The notes beneath the pieces were generated by a model. It was given only the letters and a program-made list of their open reading frames with translations. It ran no database searches and was not told the DNA's origin. The position numbers were made by a program, and so were the translations under genes. From the NCBI RefSeq assembly GCF_000003605.2, contig NW_003155243.1, forward strand, positions 268,387 through 278,968: a DNA stretch of 10,582 nt, written 5' to 3'. Below are positions 8,068 through 10,582 of this stretch, one piece after another. Position 1 is the stretch's first letter. Every line of letters starts with the position of its first letter. Origin of the DNA: Saccoglossus kowalevskii (taxonomy: Eukaryota > Hemichordata > Enteropneusta > Harrimaniidae).

Positions 8068-8543
8068 TGATCAGTAATCTTTGATCTTAATTACAGTGAC
8101 TGTTAATTTGACTTGTGGATGACTGGAGTAACAAAATAATCTTAGCGTTATCCAATCAGTTTCATGCTTACAGAATAACGATATTCATAGGTAGTTGAAA
8201 TGAGACATATATATTTCTTGTACATAATAAATAATAACTGTTATGCCTCCTTGTAAAAAATTCTATATTGGGAGCACATTATAAAATGTGAAAATTAAAA
8301 ATATTAAATCCATAAATAATAACAGTTTGATAGTCACTCTGTTGTATATAAATTGTCAGCTAAATTTATAATGTTAGTATCTCTACTTGAAAGTAAATAT
8401 GTGAATAGACTTTAATCTTTGATGAAATTTTGATTGTACTAATTTTTTTTTGACTATTACTTAAAATCTGTTTTGCATAAGTTCTGTTTACTTTTTCCAT
8501 TTTAAATAATTTCCTTTCATAAATTCACATATTTACTTTCTAA

Positions 8544-9016
8544 TAGCCCCATCACATCATAACGTTTTGATCAGCGTTCTCTGAACGTTCCAATCGTCCA
8601 ATTTCCAAGCGTTCTGGAACGAGGACACATCCAGCGTTCGATTAACGAGTGCCTAACGTATGACTAGCGTGTTCCTAACGCACAAGGAGCGTGTAATGAG
8701 CGACTAAGTAAGATACCCCTGGAAATCATTTACGTGTGCTAACGTGTCACTAGCGCGCGACGAACGACTTTTAAACGTTAAGTGAGCGTGTTGAGCGTGT
8801 ATCTAACGTTAGGTCGTTAATTTGACGTTAGTCGCACGCTTTATGTGCGCTAGGGGTACGTTCAGCGGTCGTTGACAGGTCGCTACTGAGTTGTTCACTG
8901 CAAAGCGAGCGATTGGTAACAACTAAGTAACGCTAGAGCAACGACTGACTAACGATTGTCAAACGCGTCGAACGTTAGCAAAGCGATCGCCAGAACGTCA
9001 CAGTGTGACGGGGCCT
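8544..9016. mobile_element. 473-bp CpG-dense DNA element with TIRs and TAA TSDs
   Basis: The left end TAGCCCCATCACATCATAAC matches the reverse complement of the right end, AGGCCCCGTCACACTGTGAC, as a terminal inverted repeat of about 20 bp with a few mismatches. TAA flanks both ends (8541-8543 and 9017-9019), with the same spacing to the CCCC core. That three-base TWA-type duplication suggests a PIF/Harbinger-like MITE, although TAA duplications can arise by chance in AT-rich DNA. The interior has no coding capacity and is packed with AACG, AGCG and GCGT tetramers about every 8 to 14 bases. The element is far richer in GC and CpG than its flanks, so its borders are sharp. Confidence 0.8.
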
Positions 9017-9451
9017 TAAAGAGATTTTTGATATGTTATTGATTTGACTTTTTTTTTCTACTAAGATTTTTCTTGAATGAAATTTAGTGAGTTTTCTTGT
9101 AAAATTGATTATATTTCATTTACCATTTGTATTTTATATTATTGGGTAGATGTCATTCTAGTAAGTCTGATTTGTTCATTTATGGGCAGCCAGTATTTAA
9201 TTGCTGGTAATGCTCAGAGAAAAAGTGGGTATTTACCCACCTCTGCTTTTGATGCCATGTTATTTATTCACTTGCAGAATTAATTTTGTCTGTTGTTTTG
9301 TCCAAATTAATATTGTCATTATTATCAGTGCCCATATTTCTTATCCATTCAGTAACTTGTGTTTGATATAAATGTTAAATATATTTCCAAATGTAACCTT
9401 ATTCATAATGTGAATTGATTTGACTGCTTTACTTTAGGTGTTAAATACTTA
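9017..9451. other. DTD1 intron 1, unremarkable segment
   Basis: This is AT-rich sequence between two inserted elements. A plus-strand open frame at 9077-9283 shows no recognisable motif, and its residues do not match DTD1 exon 2. I see no RNA gene or repeat here. Confidence 0.55.
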
Positions 9452-9594
9452 AGCAATAACCCCCGCCAAAGGCGGGTATACCACGAGATATTGCACAATT
9501 CACGACATATATGCACAAGCCGCAGGCGAGTGCATATATGGAGTGAATTGTGCAATACCAAGTGGTATACCCAACTTCGGCGGGGGCTATTGCT
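9452..9594. mobile_element. 143-bp foldback element, long near-perfect hairpin
   Basis: Two 65-base arms surround a 13-base centre and align without gaps, pairing at 56 of 65 positions by hand. The paired blocks are AGCAATA-x-CCCCCGCC (15 of 16), GGGTATACCAC (11), TATTGCACAATTCAC (15) and ATATATGCAC (10). Mismatches fall in three short symmetric blocks of 6, 4 and 3 bases. The termini are AGCAATA / TATTGCT. A TTA lies directly left of the left end and another one base right of the right end, so a TWA-type target duplication is possible but imprecise. This is the form of a foldback MITE. There is no coding capacity. If transcribed within the DTD1 pre-mRNA it would form a long hairpin. Confidence 0.9.
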
Positions 9595-9953
9595 ATTATA
9601 TTATACCAGTATATTGACAATTTGATAAAACTAGTAAAAAAAGAGTTTACTTCCATCTACTAAAAGATCATGAGTATGGCCCTTGAACATGAATATTTAT
9701 AAGAATAGTATGTACATGTAGTTGTACGCTGAATGCATACAAAAATTACATGCGCAACACAGTTCAAATTGAATACAAACTAATTTTTATTCCACATGAA
9801 AATGAAACATATCCACGTTGAATAGAGCAGCGTAAACACACAAATTAGCATAACAAACGATGACCTTTCTGACCTTTTACTGACGCACAACGCGATTTGA
9901 AATACAGGGTCGTGTACAGTTTGGATCATTTAAACAGCGGATTTTCCACATTT
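9595..9953. other. DTD1 intron 1, segment before the recombinase relic
   Basis: This is AT-rich sequence with one TACATGTA palindrome (9713-9720). At its right end lies GGTCGTGTACAGTTTGGATC (9908-9927), partly echoed by a similar string at 9961-9981 inside the 3' end of the recombinase relic. I see no gene in it. Confidence 0.5.
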
Positions 9954-10364
9954 TCATTCCGGTTTTTGTACAATTTGGACCGTAATTTGCCCATTGAAAG
10001 TACAGTTGTGAAATAAACCAGTTTTGTGACTCATCATACTACTTGTAACTGGATATTTGTGGATTTTCGCATCGTTTTTGTGACACGTACATGATATGCC
10101 TTGTCTCAACTCCGGCCGAAAGACTTTGCACGCCGTCGCTCTAATACAGTGGTTGGTGAACACTCGTCACAAATCTGTAGCTTTCGAAATTACCTTCATC
10201 ATCTTCTGTAATTTATTTACCCATAGTAGAGAATTACAATACCATATATCGTCGTCGAATCCTGCGTTGTCCCGTGTTTTTTGAAACAGATGGCAATTAC
10301 CCGGGTGCACTGCAATTTTGTCAGCTGCCGCTATCGGACGCCGGTTGTTATTGGTGGCATACAT
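9954..10364 (-). pseudogene. Crypton-type tyrosine recombinase fragment, decayed
   Basis: The minus strand encodes about 136 residues in one frame, interrupted by a single TGA at 10169-10167. The first part has RRPIAAADK, HPGNCHLFQKTR, DDDIWYCN and NKLQKMMKVISKA. The second begins VFTNHCIRAT and continues through CHKND to KY. This is the catalytic half of the Crypton / DUF3504 tyrosine recombinases (also seen in ZMYM, QRICH1 and KIAA1958 proteins), where the order is HP.C..LFQ, DD.WY.N, N.L..MM..IS..A, (Y/F)TNH.(V/I)RAT, GHKN and a Tyr nine residues after the His. Catalytic His and Arg of HxxR (10151-10149, 10142-10140), the second His (10082-10080) and candidate Tyr (10055-10053) remain. The spacing between HxxR and HKN looks about three residues short, and the N-terminal half with box I Arg is not found to 10582. 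It stops at 9954. It is most likely a relic in DTD1 intron 1, antisense to that gene. Confidence 0.75.
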
Positions 10365-10582
10365 TTTTGCCTGTGACTCATAGTTTTTTGCATTTTTATG
10401 TCATTAAATCCCTCAATTATATCTTGTACTTAAAGATCATGTTTTCTTTGTTGGAAGTTCGCAATCCATCTCAAAGTAACAACACTGAGAACATAGCGTT
10501 CTGGCATTCGTGTAGGCACCTCACGGTGTTGAGGGACGGTGGTTTAGGTTTGTGTGGCGAACGACAATCACCCAACGACCGA
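10365..10582. other. DTD1 intron 1, right edge
   Basis: This region is upstream of the recombinase fragment in its own orientation. The recombinase frame stays open to a stop at 10403-10401, but I recognise no conserved residues before about 10364. Beyond that all minus-strand frames are broken and no other gene is visible up to the window end. Confidence 0.45.

Larger units (their letters stand above)
7738..8543. other. DTD1 intron 1, proximal part
   Basis: This is intronic sequence downstream of the DTD1 donor. It carries an (AAAT)n tract, a CTCF-like hairpin motif, an 18-bp palindrome and a 51-bp tandem duplication, all annotated separately. The remainder, about 8070-8540, is AT-rich with no feature that I recognise. 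Confidence 0.6.

Noticed and set aside
9077-9283. A plus-strand open frame tested as DTD1 exon 2
   Set aside because: It lacks the expected conserved sequence after ASVTV, namely a Gly-rich turn and VLLG strand, and looks like translated AT-rich intron.
10096-10284. A plus-strand frame opposite the recombinase fragment
   Set aside because: It is the antisense shadow of the minus-strand recombinase relic and has no motif of its own.

Overview
The window looks like nuclear DNA from an invertebrate animal. It is AT-rich, has short coding exons with canonical GT-AG introns separated by long non-coding stretches, and carries small inverted-repeat elements. Both recognisable genes are eukaryotic, and one belongs to motile cilia. 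A marine invertebrate such as a mollusc, lancelet or relative would fit, partly from the abundance of the palindrome TACATGTA, but the species cannot be fixed from the sequence.

Layout. From about 7.35 kb leftwards to the window start, the minus strand carries the 5' part of CFAP70 (cilia and flagella associated protein 70, formerly TTC18). Five coding exons (5475-5397, 3961-3775, 3008-2827, 1074-898, 734-607) join in phase to give about 250 N-terminal residues; the rest of the gene lies beyond the left edge. A splice acceptor sits one base before the ATG, so a non-coding first exon is expected, and a candidate ends at 7354. On the plus strand, the first coding exon of DTD1 (D-aminoacyl-tRNA deacylase) occupies 7695-7737 and everything to its right is its first intron. 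The two genes are divergent and probably share a promoter at about 7360-7690, which holds an X-box-like RFX site, an ETS-like site and a CCAAT box.

Non-coding content. CFAP70 introns hold a 30-bp minisatellite (1-282), an inverted repeat with a GC-rich loop (3132-3296), a CpG-dense island-like patch (about 4320-4760) and a cluster of TACATGTA palindromes (5276-6920). The DTD1 intron is an accumulation zone for insertions: an (AAAT)n tract and 51-bp duplication, a 473-bp CpG-dense element with terminal inverted repeats and TAA target duplications (8544-9016), a 143-bp near-perfect foldback hairpin (9452-9594), and a decayed Crypton-type tyrosine recombinase fragment on the minus strand (9954-10364).

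The two genes share a promoter region but have unrelated jobs: ciliary axoneme function and chiral proofreading of aminoacyl-tRNA. No operon-like logic and no clear new system is visible. The most interesting objects are the recombinase relic, the foldback hairpin and the CpG-dense terminal-repeat element.
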